From Hymenolepis diminuta (Eukaryota > Platyhelminthes > Cestoda > Cyclophyllidea > Hymenolepididae), in NCBI GenBank assembly GCA_900708905.1, contig CAADRB010000001.1, positions 3,983,929 through 4,047,928 on the forward strand: 64,000 nucleotides of DNA. The letters are read 5' to 3'. The notes under the pieces were generated by a model. That model made no database searches, was not told the DNA's origin, and was given only the letters and a program-made list of their open reading frames with translations. Below, piece by piece: positions 10,647-42,683 of this stretch (its first letter is position 1; each line of letters starts with the position of its first letter). The translations under genes and the position numbers were made by a program.

Positions 10647-13600
10647 ATGAATACCTGTCAGTCACAGATGCCTTGAAAGGATGAAGGCACTGCCCCTTGC
10701 TACTTAAAACTGCCCCAATAACTGATTCAGTTGGCTTAATGTGGTCTTTAATCTTAATTTTTATAACAAAATTAGTTGCATTTGGCTACTTATGGGAAAA
10801 AGTTCCCAAAATTGCGCTATTTCATCGGGAATATGGTCAATTAGTGGCTACCGATTTATGAATTTATTAACCAAATTAAAATTTAATATTGTTTCAGAAA
10901 AGAAACCTAATGCCTTTAAAACTATATTCTCTTACGGCAGAATTACCTGCATATCCCTATTACTTGCTTATAGAGATAATGATAAAATCTGATATTTGGG
11001 AACATATATCACACGATTATTTTCTATTCATAGCATGACTTATGCAGTGCTCTGTTAACGCAAATGAGAACAAGTGATAAGAAATTATAAAGTAGTGACC
11101 ATTAGTGAGCTCTATTATGTTAAAAATATTATAGCAAGAGTCAGCTATTAGAATAAACAAATTTTTAGAGATTTTAGGACCAACCACTCAATCTGATCAA
11201 GATATCAAGGAACTGTGAACACTGGGAACATGAACTTATTCAGATGTCTAGGTGTTACCTAAAAATTGAACTTTGAAAAAATAAGACATGACCCAAAGAA
11301 CTGTTACACATTTAGTAAGAAGTGAAAAACTCGAAAAAAATACTCAGTTCAATCAAAGCAAAAATTGCTTGATGTCCTACTTCTTTTCGGTCCCCTCTCC
11401 CGAGTTTGGGGATTTAAATTCACGGTCGTCTTTCCTTGTCTCTTCACGAGATCCTCGTTGGTAGGATACATATAGAATATACGTGATTAGAACCTATTCA
11501 GTCATGGACTATCACCAAATTAATGGCGCGAGACTCTGAGAGTAAGGTACACTTATACTGTGTAATTAAATTAAGTTGATAATAATTCATTTCATGATAA
11601 TGACACCTCCCAAGGATAAAAACGTTAACTATATGGGTGAAAAAAGACAATAGAATCGAAAAGAAGCAAGACTCTTTTGACTCCCTTATTATTCGCTATT
11701 TCAACCTCTGTTGGACTACTTTACTGTATCGGCATTTAATCACTTTATGAAGATTAAAAATTCTATTTTTCCTCTGGTTCAGTAGAGTTAAAGTTTCATT
11801 TATCTAACCAGATTTTACCACTTTATCATTGTACTAACTTCACGCTCATTTTAACGTAAAATTCCATTCTCTCCCTCGTAACTCATAAATATTGTCTTTA
11901 ATATATATCTTCCCTATATAAATAGCTGAAAAACTCCACCTAAGGTTTGATTTGCTCTCAGTGGGAAAACAAGACATCCCTACCCTGTATACATCCTCCC
12001 TTCCAATCTCTCCCCTTCAGTTTCCGTCCCAAAATTGCCTGGGTGGGACCAGGTTGTTGCAGCGGTCAAGTTGTCATGAATAGAAACAAACTCCCCCATT
12101 GGTTAAAGATGGGAGAGGGAGTTTATTTGTCTTGAGAGCTTTGTCCCCTTCAAGCCTACATGCATATTCTTTATACCACATCCGAATGCAGATTATTTCT
12201 CTGTAAGGAACTTTGAAGTGGCAGAATGATTACCCAGTTTTGCCTCATTTTCCTATTTATTGACTCTCCTCAGACGCCCCTCCCTTCATTCCAGGTCTAA
12301 TTACAGGCAGCCTAGCCCTTGGGTGCGGTCTGAAAGACTCTTTGAGACAGCAGGTAATAAAGTCAAGCAGGTAGATAGAGGAACAGTTTGGGTTAGGGGT
12401 CGGGTACCAAATAGGCCCTAACTAGAATGGGGAGGCCAATTATGTATACGTGATTGGTGAAAAAGACAATTCCCCGAAAAGAAAGATGTATTCGCCCTTT
12501 TGTGGTGACAAGCGAGTGGGGTGGTGTCCCCTTTTCTGGTCTCAAAGGGGAGAGAAAAGAAATGCAGGAGACGCCCAACTTGACAGTTCCTGCATGCTTT
12601 TGAGGAGAGAAAGTGAATGTCCGTACTTTCTACGAAGAAGAAAACGTGGCAGTTAGTTGGAGAAATTGATGCATAATGATATGAACTTTTCAAGGAAAAT
12701 GAGAGGGTATTCAAAGCAAACAGAAGATTTGGGCGAACTGTCATAAATATCAATTTTCTTTAAGGGTATTGGAACTGGTTTATGGAATAAGTTAGTGATT
12801 TTTGTTTATTTCAATCACATTTTGCTTTGTAGAATAAAATTTGATAGACCTCCTGGAATTGGACCGGTAACGACTTTTTCTTCTGCTAAAAAGTTGTGGT
12901 TGAATTATTTGCTCGTTATGTGAACATTGGTGATATAGAAAATCTTTCAAATAGGTAAAATTTTGCGGTTGATTAGAAATAAGAAACAAATCTAGAACAT
13001 CGGAAGTCTCGGTTCATTAGAAATATTGATTCTTCAATTGACCAATTTTCTCAATGGATATACTTCACTGGTTCTTATCCTACTGTTTCTAAGTTCAGAA
13101 CTAGGTTCCTAGGCACATTGAAGTCAACTAATCACACAAATTAATCAACCGGCCGATAAGCTCTGAAATCTCAGGCGGCATATTCTGAAAATTTATATTT
13201 TGAAAATGTGGATATGGAGTACCGAACGTGAAAATAAAGTAAGAGTGTACAACTTGATGAATTCAAAATTGAAATGGACTTTTCAATACTTCTGCTTTTC
13301 TTTTTCTACTGGAAACTTTTGCCATTCCTAATGTTCATGCGCTTTACCGCTATAAAAATAACGATTTTTTGCATTACCATGGATAATAATGATGCGCATG
13401 ATACTAAAGCAATATTTTATTAAAATTTATCGGTATCCAAGAAATTCGCAAAAAGAACCGTTTAAAATTAACGTTATGATTCGATTTAGAGCATATAATT
13501 ATTCTAGTTTTTTATAAATTAGAATAACACAAAGTAATGCAGTGTCGAATGTACGTTTGACCCGATTTGTTGTTTGGATCTGATCTGTTCAGATGATTTG

Positions 13601-14905
13601 CGCCGATTTGAGCTTTTGAACCTCCTATAAGACCTCCCTAGAGTGTGAATCTGGAGTGATACCGCAATGCCTGAATCTATCGATGCACCACGTTTCATCT
13701 GATGGATTAATATCCTCTAGCAGCCGTGTTCTCGTGTCCTTCACCGAGCGCCTATTTTATTTAGAGCTATATGACCCCACCTTTAACCAATAATCACAGT
13801 TATCAATACCCACTTCATTTACCTTTTTTTCGAATTTTTTCTAAATAAATTTTTGTCAACACCTTGTTTGTATTCCATTTTATGTGATGGAGATGGTAAT
13901 AACATCAGAAAGATGATAGATTAAGCTAATTATTCGGAGTTAAGGCCTTGATCTCTGGCTACCTCCCTTTCAAAAGACAGCTATAGGGAACGTGTCCCTT
14001 CTACGATGGCCACACTTCTCCCTTTGGTAACCTCATCTCTACCAGGGTATCGACGTTATATTTGACGCTAAAGTGTACCCTTTGCTCATAATGCGTACGG
14101 GTTGTTTACCGATTTTTGGTAAGACAATTTCTGATTTCCAATCGTCCATGAGCAAACATTCGAGTAAATGTTTCGGGTGATGGGAACAGGCTTGAACTTA
14201 ACCTAGAGGCAAAGAATTGTGAACACAAGAATTAGGCACTAATACGGTTAACGAAAAATTGATATTTTATTATCCACATAACTTAGAAACACGAAAGCCC
14301 TTAGGTATTTAGATTTATAAATTGAATAAACACTGTGGCAAATATTGCATTTAACATGTTCTTTGTGGTGTTACTGATAACAAATAAGTACAGTCGTCAT
14401 TTATAAGAACATGTATCAACCAATACACTCATCAAATTAAAATTAAAATTTGACCCACTATATATTGCATAGCCACCTTGACGTATTATTGAACACTGCT
14501 ATTCGTGTCCTACCGGAACCCAATGATCAGATAGTTTGCAAACTGTAAACATGCCGCAAACGCAACGGTTTGGGAATCTCTCTTTGCGCTACACTGAATG
14601 CTTAGTCTCCCTTACCCTTTCTTTCTACTTATCCAACCACAAATCCTGCACAGAATAGTTACTGCATTATACCTATTTGGAAAAATCCGAGATTGACATA
14701 ACCTAACAACCATCAAAATACGACAATCAATTCAGACAACAGAAAGGATATCATATTTTCCAAATAGTTCGAAACATGTGAGACAAGTTAACCCATGTAA
14801 ACTCAAAGAAAAATCAACTGTACATACACTTACTTGAACATAAAACATGTGCAGAAGAATTTCTACATAATATAATGTTTAAATCACATTTGAAGCATTA
14901 AAACT
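10647..14905. other. intergenic, no supported gene
   Basis: Mostly AT-rich. About 11.94-12.65 kb is GC-richer and starts right after a strong TATA-like box. Its overlapping frames on both strands (up to 111 codons) have no recognisable content. Smaller GC-enriched patches at about 13.56-13.76 and 13.95-14.1 kb look like worn repeat DNA, but I could not place them. Confidence 0.4.
11915..11925 (+). promoter_or_regulatory. TATA-like box before a GC-rich block
   Basis: TATATAAATAG followed by 200 nt of pyrimidine-rich, less AT-biased sequence. No convincing exon or start codon context follows, so this may be an inactive or non-coding promoter, or chance in AT-rich DNA. Confidence 0.25.
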
Positions 14906-14910
14906 TTATT
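14905..14910 (-). terminator. polyadenylation signal AATAAA overlapping the EMC8/9 stop
   Basis: On the minus strand the final codons read GTT AAA TAA AG, so an AATAAA hexamer overlaps the stop codon. This would leave a 3' UTR of only about 10-30 nt if used. Confidence 0.45.
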
Positions 14911-15553
14911 TAACTTTATCCGCTTCAGGCGAACAGAAAAGATTTGAATTCCGCCAGTCCTTAGAAACGTCGTCCAAATGGTTATCAAAATCAACAAATT
15001 CCTCCAAACCAGCTTCACTCAAGAGAGGTTTCAATAAATCAGCGGCAGAACTTTCTATGGTGATCCTAGACTAGAGGTAAGATATTGGAAGACATTACTT
15101 TGGTCCTTTCTGCCATGAATCACCTTTCTTGCAGTACAGAGTGAAACACTCGGAAGAAAGCGAGGTGAGTCGATCATTGTTGAGCATTATCACATTTCCA
15201 AAACCGATATTATCTGCAATCTTATCACCAATTCGGGTAGCGATTTGATTAATGCTAAATATAAACTCACAAAAAGAAACCTACTCATTGCAGTTTGCCA
15301 ATTCGTTCGCCTGATAATAACCACAGATTTTCAAATTTACAGTTCCACAATAGCTTTCTATTTGACTTAGAGCAACTTCAAGCATTGGAACCAAAGTAAG
15401 ACAGCCATGGAAAAGAGGGACGCAGTCCTGAATGATAAACTTGCCTTGATCATATTCACCTAAAAGAACACCATTGATTGCAAGGTGTGGATATTTAGAA
15501 GCATGAAGAAGAATTTTCGCATATGCGATTGACTCCAAATGCACGGACGGCAT
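14906..15553 (-). CDS. EMC8: ER membrane protein complex subunit 8/9 (EMC8/EMC9-like)
   Basis: Three exons on the minus strand, 15553-15285, 15254-15099 and 15065-14906, join to a 194-residue protein (human EMC8 is about 210). Introns are only 30 and 33 nt with GT..AG ends. Family hallmarks in order: MPSVHLESIAYAKILLHASK at the start, INGVLLGEY, CVPLFHGCLTLVPMLEVAL, GYYQANE, then INQIATRIGDKIADNIG, and FVDFDNHLDDVSKDW close to the end. This is an MPN-like fold without the metal-protease JAMM ligands. The known role is as a cytosolic subunit of the EMC, which inserts tail-anchored and multipass membrane proteins into the ER. Flatworms may have one gene where vertebrates have the EMC8/EMC9 pair, so the symbol means the family. 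The stop codon overlaps an AATAAA. Confidence 0.93.
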
Positions 15554-16440
15554 ATTTTAAAACGTGAAGCAATGAAGGCCACCACTATCATTAGTATTAC
15601 GTTGAAGTTATGTTTGTAATATTTGCAATTAATAAAAATAGTATACAGTAAAAATGTCTAGATTAATTTAAAATAAAAATAAATTTAAAAATATCAATAG
15701 AAAATTCAAAAGGCATTCAAGAATGCACGAATTTATTCGTAACCTTTAAATCTGATAGTTTTGAAAAAATTTAAATAACACTTCCACTGTAAAACTTTCA
15801 TCAAATTTACTTTGCTCAATTAATCCATATAAAGTTGTAGAAGGATAAATCAGTGTTCTAATTACATTTGAGAAGTTTGACTTCAGTGTAGCCATGAATA
15901 AATGAAAGTCAAACGGAAGTAAGAGTAGCGATACCTTGCTAATCGTATAGTATGATAATGGTAATGAACTGTATTTCGTCATCTTTATTTAAATACGTGA
16001 ATACAGGAGAGCTTTAATTCATACGAGATAAAGCTATGATACATTAATGCAGCTAAATGTTACTTATGAAAAATATGTTAATATTGTATTAATCGTATAT
16101 CATTTGAGCTCCGGGTCGATACTGACTCAGATATCACAATCATCTTCCCCAGAAATGGAGAAAACTTGGAATCTCCAAACTTTATACCGTCGTTTTTAAA
16201 ATGCCTGGTGCTTATGGTGGTTCTGTGCGATTCTATCGATGCCATGAGAGGCCACAATTTACGAGAAAACGGTCTCCGTGGAGTACTGCGTTACAGATTG
16301 AAATATCAACCTCGTGGGCCTAGTCTGGATTGATGAGCTCAACCCTATCCAATTCCCAGGTGAAGACTAATTTTGCAATGATCGATCGATTATTTACCTA
16401 AAGCCACCTCTTCCTGTGTTAGGACAATCAGCCACCGCAG
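15554..16440. other. intergenic, 5' flank of EMC8/9
   Basis: AT-rich. No TATA box is evident immediately upstream of the EMC8/9 start. Sequence from about 16.1 kb onward is less AT-rich and may be further degraded retrotransposon DNA leading into the integrase fragment. Confidence 0.35.
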
Positions 16441-16665
16441 TAGAATGTGGAAGTCAAGATTTGAGGACAAGTGTGACCTGAAGGGCACGAATAGTGTGGG
16501 CGATCTTGTGTATGACCACAACTATAGTTTAAATCGCCAATGGACAGCAGCCGTCCTTACCAAGCGGTGTGGTGTCAGTATCTACTATCCGGAGATTGGA
16601 AAAAAACACTTGTGGTCACGATTACAAACAACTCAGATCAAGACGGTCTGATTTGTCGAATTGTG
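16441..16665 (+). pseudogene. Ty3/gypsy-type integrase C-terminal fragment
   Basis: The frame starting in this stretch reads SVGDLVYDHNYSLNRQW, then TAAVLTKRCGVSIYYPEIGKK, which fits the integrase C-terminal pattern GDxVYxRxYxxxxxW..GxIxxRxGxxxYxV. The pattern's closing W-x-RH-x-xQLR is found after a shift into another frame, as GHDYKQLRSR. No upstream DDE core, RNase H or reverse transcriptase can be read. The fragment is therefore a 5'-truncated, frameshifted relic. Possible relation to the LTR at 61.4 kb is untested. Confidence 0.55.
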
Positions 16666-18877
16666 AGAAACAATTTTTAAATAGTTTTGATGCCATTAAT
16701 TTTTTGAGTTCTATACCTTACATCTCTTACTCCCGAACAGCCTGCGGTCCTCCGGTGTAGAGCAACAAGGCGAAAGAAATGATCAAGATATTATTCCAAA
16801 TACTCCCAGAGCCCATTGGTATTTCTCTCGTCTCCCGGTCGATTTTAAGACAAATACGGACCTGAAATCAAATCTACGAACAGACACGCTAAATATAAGT
16901 AAATTACATTTTTCTCCAAATGACATCTTATATATGGGATTCTCTATTTTCCATCTTTTAATCCTTACTTCTTCTTATAACCTTTCATTCATATGCAGGT
17001 GGTCTTCAAATCATTTGCTTCCCACTTCAGCAGTCGGACACGGTCTAAACAAGAATCAATCGATATTTATATTAATACATTCAGGGCCGTTCCTTTAAAT
17101 CCAAAATATGAAACTTTCATCTCATACCCAGGAAATGCAATAATAAAAAGATGTCATCAGTACCCAAACAGATGCATTATTTATTCAGATTAATATATCA
17201 CCTCATTCAGATAAGCTAATTGGATAATTTTCCAAACATGGGAAGCATAATATTTCTTTCACACCACTGGTTCTTATCTAAATAAATCATATTCTGCTAA
17301 ATCGGACATTAAAACTAAATAAAATTAAACAATTGTTGGCTAACACCTTTCTAGTCAACTCTGCACAATTCAGTGGTTTAAATAGTTATTAATTTAAGTC
17401 AGTATTTGTCATGGCATGACTAGTATTTGTTTCCCCTTCAGTCAGTTGTTGTCTAATAAATATGCAGCAGTAAACTAATCAAACCAACTGAAAACGAATT
17501 AAAATTACGGCATTGTCCACTCTGCATATCTGAAGCAGTTAGAAATAAAATATTAACCATGATGTCATGATGCCTACGAAGTAAATTTGTAACTATTCTT
17601 TGTCACATGCCAAGAAAAATATGTTGCTTCTAATGAGTGAAAATTTTTGGATGTTACTAATTCAAATAACTGCATTAAAAGGAATTTTTCATTTAGGTTC
17701 CCAGTACTAAATGTAGATCATCGTTTATATTTTGTTTTCGTTTAATATATTCCTAACTGTGCAGTGAATTTCCACAAGCATAAAAGATGGAAAGTGGTCC
17801 TTAAGGCAGACTTAAATTAACAAATTCTAAATCTAACCATAATTAAATAATTCCGTGGTGAAAACTAATTCCTTAGACAATCTACCAGTGGAGGCACCAC
17901 TTGACATGCCTGGCAGCGCTCTCTGAATGCAGAATTATCCATCCATTAAATTGTTGAAAGTTCGAGATAATAAATAAAAGTAACTTTCCCATAACTCACT
18001 ACTGTTCTACTTATGTCGTGAAACTGGCATACCTGATTGTTGAGGACCACCAAAAAGAATATCTCAGCAGAAAATCAAAAGGTAAATACAGCAAATGACA
18101 AATCAGATGCAATTGGTAAATTTCCTTGGTATATTTCATTTAATGAAACTGTCATCTATTTACAATATTTAAAAAATTTATGAATGTCATCTACGTTTCT
18201 TTATGGGAACTTGTCTTAAGGATCTTCGAAGGGACTACATAAATTTATGAGAAGAGTCAATAAAAGTAGTCATGGCGATTTTGAATTTATTCGAAATATT
18301 TTTTTATTGTTGGGAGCTGTTGACGGCTTCATCCGACCGTTGACAATCTGTGAGAGGGACGATGTGCTATTTTGTTTAACAAAGATGATTTAGAGGGAGG
18401 ACTTAATCAATACATAGTTTAGTTATGTGATTGGTTATTATCAGCATTCTCGTTATATGAGCAAATATTACTAAAATATACAGAATCGATAAAAATATTG
18501 ATGTATAGTTTATTTACTACTGACAAAAAAGGAGATATTGTTAATGGAGATATTGTTAGAACCGTCAGAACAAGATAATGTAATTATCTGATATGACTTT
18601 AATAAAAAAACTAATATCAAATGAAAACACTGTATTTGCAAAGAATTTATAATTTTAAATTGAAAATAAATAATCTATTACAAATATGATTTAGTAATGA
18701 TAATTAGAAGAAAATAAGACCGGTTTGAAATTTAAGTGAGTTGTCAAACAGGCAAATATACGAGAATATCGTGTACTTTTACTTGTCAAAAATAGGCTAC
18801 ATTATATTATTCAGGATATTTTCGATTTGCACTAACTTGTGGCCTCACTTTGATTTTATAATTTTCAATGGATAGCG
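16666..18877. other. intergenic, 5' flank of the ITCH-like gene
   Basis: AT-rich, no supported gene. The ITCH-like start codon is preceded by a possible acceptor (TTTCAATGGATAG|CG), so a 5' UTR exon or trans-spliced leader could be used, but none can be identified. Confidence 0.35.
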
Positions 18878-39651
<20,774 letters not shown>

Positions 39652-39944
39652 GATAGCGTCTTTTCAACTCTTCCTCTTCAGAATTACTTTGTACAGCGCT
39701 CCTGTTGTCTATTGTTGCTTTTGCCTTATTTCTTCCCCACATCCCCTAATCTTGTACTCATGCATTCAATCTTTTGAAGATGAATTATGTGATCTATGAC
39801 CAAGTATTTGATCTTATTTCTCCTCCCCATTCTTTTTATAGATTATTCATGTCTTATTTGGAGTTTTGATTTTCCCTATGTGGAATGAAAGCTGTTTATT
39901 TACATAAGCTAAGTTTGTGTTAGGTTGAAAACTGGTATATTTAA

Positions 39945-40170
39945 CTGTGCATCAGTGGTCCAATGATCGGCGTGAAAGTCTGCTAAATCGGATATCGATG
40001 AAGCACGTCCAGTGATGCGGGTATTTAACCACACAGGTTAAAGTTTTAATCAACAGAGGAAATGGGAGGTATGGAATGGTAATATGCGAATTTCTCAAAA
40101 GAGCTGCTTCAGGTTATCTTATTCAGACAGTGGTACTGATACTTCTAATAGACTGGGAAAGTTTTTCCAT
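39945..40170 (+). repeat. tRNA-like SINE fragment (family S)
   Basis: TGCATCAGTGGTCCAATGAT, CGTGAAAGTCTGCTAAATCG, ACGTCCAGTGATGCGG, AGTTTTAATCAACAGAGG and GCGAATTTC line up with the 27.26-kb copy over most of its length. Confidence 0.5.
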
Positions 40171-40261
40171 TACGAACTTTTATGCCGCCAGATTGTCCCT
40201 CATGAAAAACTTCAACTACTTCAATCCTAGGAGGTAGAAAGAGACTTGTAGCTCAAATGAT

Positions 40262-40466
40262 GTTTTTTCCCTATTAAGGAAATAAATTCTCTTCTGTGTT
40301 TGAATATGCGATAAGTGATTGGCTGCTTGGTTAGTCAATAATCACAACGACGGAATCTTCATTGGTTGTCTTGCCTGCCTAAGTGTAAGTATAGAAATCC
40401 AATAATGGATAATCAAGTGTAAGAGGGATGAGGCTTGTGAGTTTCGAACGCACCGAAAATATCTGG
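40262..40466 (+). repeat. CCAAT-containing interspersed repeat, copy B
   Basis: Shares with copies A and C: CTATTAAGGAAATA, GTGATTGGCTGCTTGGTTAG, GAAATCCAATAATGGAT, GATGAGGCTTGTGAGTTTCG and CACCGAAAATAT. It lies about 0.8 kb from copy C in opposite orientation. Confidence 0.6.
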
Positions 40467-40688
40467 TTTAGCACCTAGGACAAGTTTAAAGAAAATAGGT
40501 GTAAAATTAATCCTTGTGATAAAGAGGTTGTGTGGAGTAATTAGGTTTTATTATTAAGTGTGTTGCCAACAGTATTGAATTGATTTTCAATGGTCTGCTG
40601 TGGCTAATGGCCATTTTATAGCCACTTATCTACCAGCCCTAGATATTCCCTAGTTAGAAGCCAGAAGAAGAGCGTAATATGAGTATCT

Positions 40689-40830
40689 GCTTCGTCGGTC
40701 GCGCATTAGTCACCCAGTACGTCTGCCGTGTCAGAGGTCACGTATTCGATTTCCATTGACCGCACTGGCGAAATCTGGCTAGCATTGAAAGTGGTAAAAT
40801 TTGAATCCTCACCATGGAGACTCCATTTGT
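40689..40830 (+). repeat. possible second tRNA-like repeat
   Basis: CGCATTAGTCACCCAGTACG, CTGCCGTGTCAGAGGTC and TATTCGATTTCC look like a worn tRNA head with a box-B-like segment. No second copy is clear in the window, and the tail (GTGGTAAAATTTGAATCC) only loosely resembles family S. Confidence 0.25.
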
Positions 40831-41295
40831 CACCTCTATCCAAGACGCGCATTGAAAATGCTTTCCTAAGTAAGCATGGGAGTTATAAGGTACATCCGGT
40901 ATGCAAAAAAGTGGGTTTATATTCTGAAAGTTAAAGTTGTCGTCAGAAAATAAGTTTAATTTAATCGACAGAGTGTAATGGCATACGAATGAAGTTGCTC
41001 ATAAAGAGAGAGTAAACCAATTGAGGTATTTTTCATCTTCATCACAAGAAAGGAAGGTGAAATAGATGATGGTAGAATAATTGCATTAGAAGACACTAGG
41101 CAAAAGACAGCAGGCTTAAAACCAATAAACCTGAAAGTGACTAAGTAGCAGCGTGAACCTTGTTAGGTGGAGAAATCGATAAATAGCCTAAAGGTCAAGG
41201 AGTAATTCATACATGGGACGGAGCGAAGTAGGAAAAGTAACTGTGTTAAACGGATAAAAGAATCATGATAAAATTAACGGATTGCCTAATCGACT

Positions 41296-41477
41296 GTCTT
41301 CGGAGCACTCACAAGCTTCATTTCTCGTGTACTGGATTATTGATTATTGAATTTCCACGATCACACTTATGTACGCAGACCGCCCATCGCTGCAATTATT
41401 GGCTAGCCAGACAACCAATCATTTAAAACATCTGATTCTATATAAGTGGATCTATTTTCTACCATAGAAAACCATCG
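41296..41477 (-). repeat. CCAAT-containing interspersed repeat, copy C
   Basis: Read on the minus strand: CGATGGTTTTCTATGG, CTTATATAGAATC, ATGATTGGTTGTCTGGCTAG, CCAATAATTGCAGCGATGG, GAAATTCAATAATCAAT, GAAATGAAGCTTGTGAGT and GCTCCGAAGAC, collinear with copy A. Confidence 0.65.
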
Positions 41478-42551
41478 TGTTGAGCTACAAATCTTCCTCC
41501 TAGGTTCTGAATAGCTGTTGTTTTATAAAGGGGCAAGTGAGCGTTGTAAATAAGATGTCGAATAATAAAATTTGAATTGCAAGTTTAATCTTTTCTTTCT
41601 CTGAATTTGAGCAATTGCAGCCCTATTTTATCCCGGAGAGCAGTCTAAATTATGTATATATCAGATATCCATTGCATAGCACGTGAAATAAATGTGAGGG
41701 TTAAAAAAACTTCGAACTCTATCGGTATTATATCAGTATTTCCTTTCGAAAAATGCGTACGCATCGAAGATATTGAAGGTGAAATTTTTAGAGTAGATAT
41801 TTTGTTCATTAAAACTGAAAAAGATAAGAAGCCTCTATGTGATGACATTGATTTGGGAGCCTCTTTAATAACAGCCTCTAATTTAACCTTTAAAATCATT
41901 CAACACTGCTTTAATTCACAGAAAAGTCCTCCTTCATTTGAAAACATAAATAATTTAGACAGATTTCGAAAGGTTTTGCTCAATCTAATCTAACCCCTTT
42001 TCCAATTAACTAGCGTTTAGAAACTGAACCTTGGAGAGCAAATAAAATCCAATTATAATATTAATATTATTCACGTGCTTTGTGTCCATAATCTAGTTTC
42101 ATTAAAATTGTTATATTTATTGCGAATTTTATTTGTCCTCTTTTATTCCGCCTATTAAACCGCTATCGGCTTGTATAATTGGGAAAATCGTTCTTTTTAA
42201 CGAATTCATAACCTCCATAAAAGTTAAAGATTTGCACGTTTCAACCGTTAGTATAATTTTATTGCAATTTCGCTTGTTATTTATTTACATCAGGCTAAAT
42301 TGAAAGATTTATCTTTTAAACAAAACTGACATAAACGCACATTACTATTTTAAACCGCTTAAGCACAAAAAGTTCAAGCAACATTTCACAGTCGCCACAG
42401 CAATAAGAACGTACTTAAATTTATAAAATTTATCGAATCTGAGTTAGAATTGACATGGTCTGGTCACTGATGTTCGTTAACATCAGTAATCGTCTTAGTT
42501 CTGTCGATCCATCTGGACCTGAAGACAGATGATATTGATAATGGAAATGGG

Positions 42552-42683
42552 TATATAAGGTTACGAATACTTTGATTAGTCGTCATGTAATACTTTCATT
42601 TCGATTGCCGATGGTAATCTCTAACTTGAGCATCTGCCCTGCATACTATCTACGTCAGTCATTCTCTCGTCAACTTTGATGAG
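42552..42683 (+). promoter_or_regulatory. orphan TATA box with possible 5' exon ending in a splice donor
   Basis: TATATAAG (42552-42559) is followed about 125 nt later by a strong donor GATGAG|GTAAGC (exon end 42683). A small frame from 42611 stops before the donor, and an ATG sits 5 nt before the donor (ATGAG|GT). No downstream exon could be recognised in the next kilobases. Could be a leader exon of an unannotated or non-coding transcript. Confidence 0.3.

Noticed and set aside
12393..12753. Overlapping frames on both strands in the GC-richer block near 12.5 kb
   Set aside because: Fewer stops are expected where GC is higher; neither strand shows conserved features.
41652..41993. 113-codon open frame (+)
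   Set aside because: No domain, motif or splice context. A few frames of this length are expected by chance in 64 kb of such AT-rich sequence.
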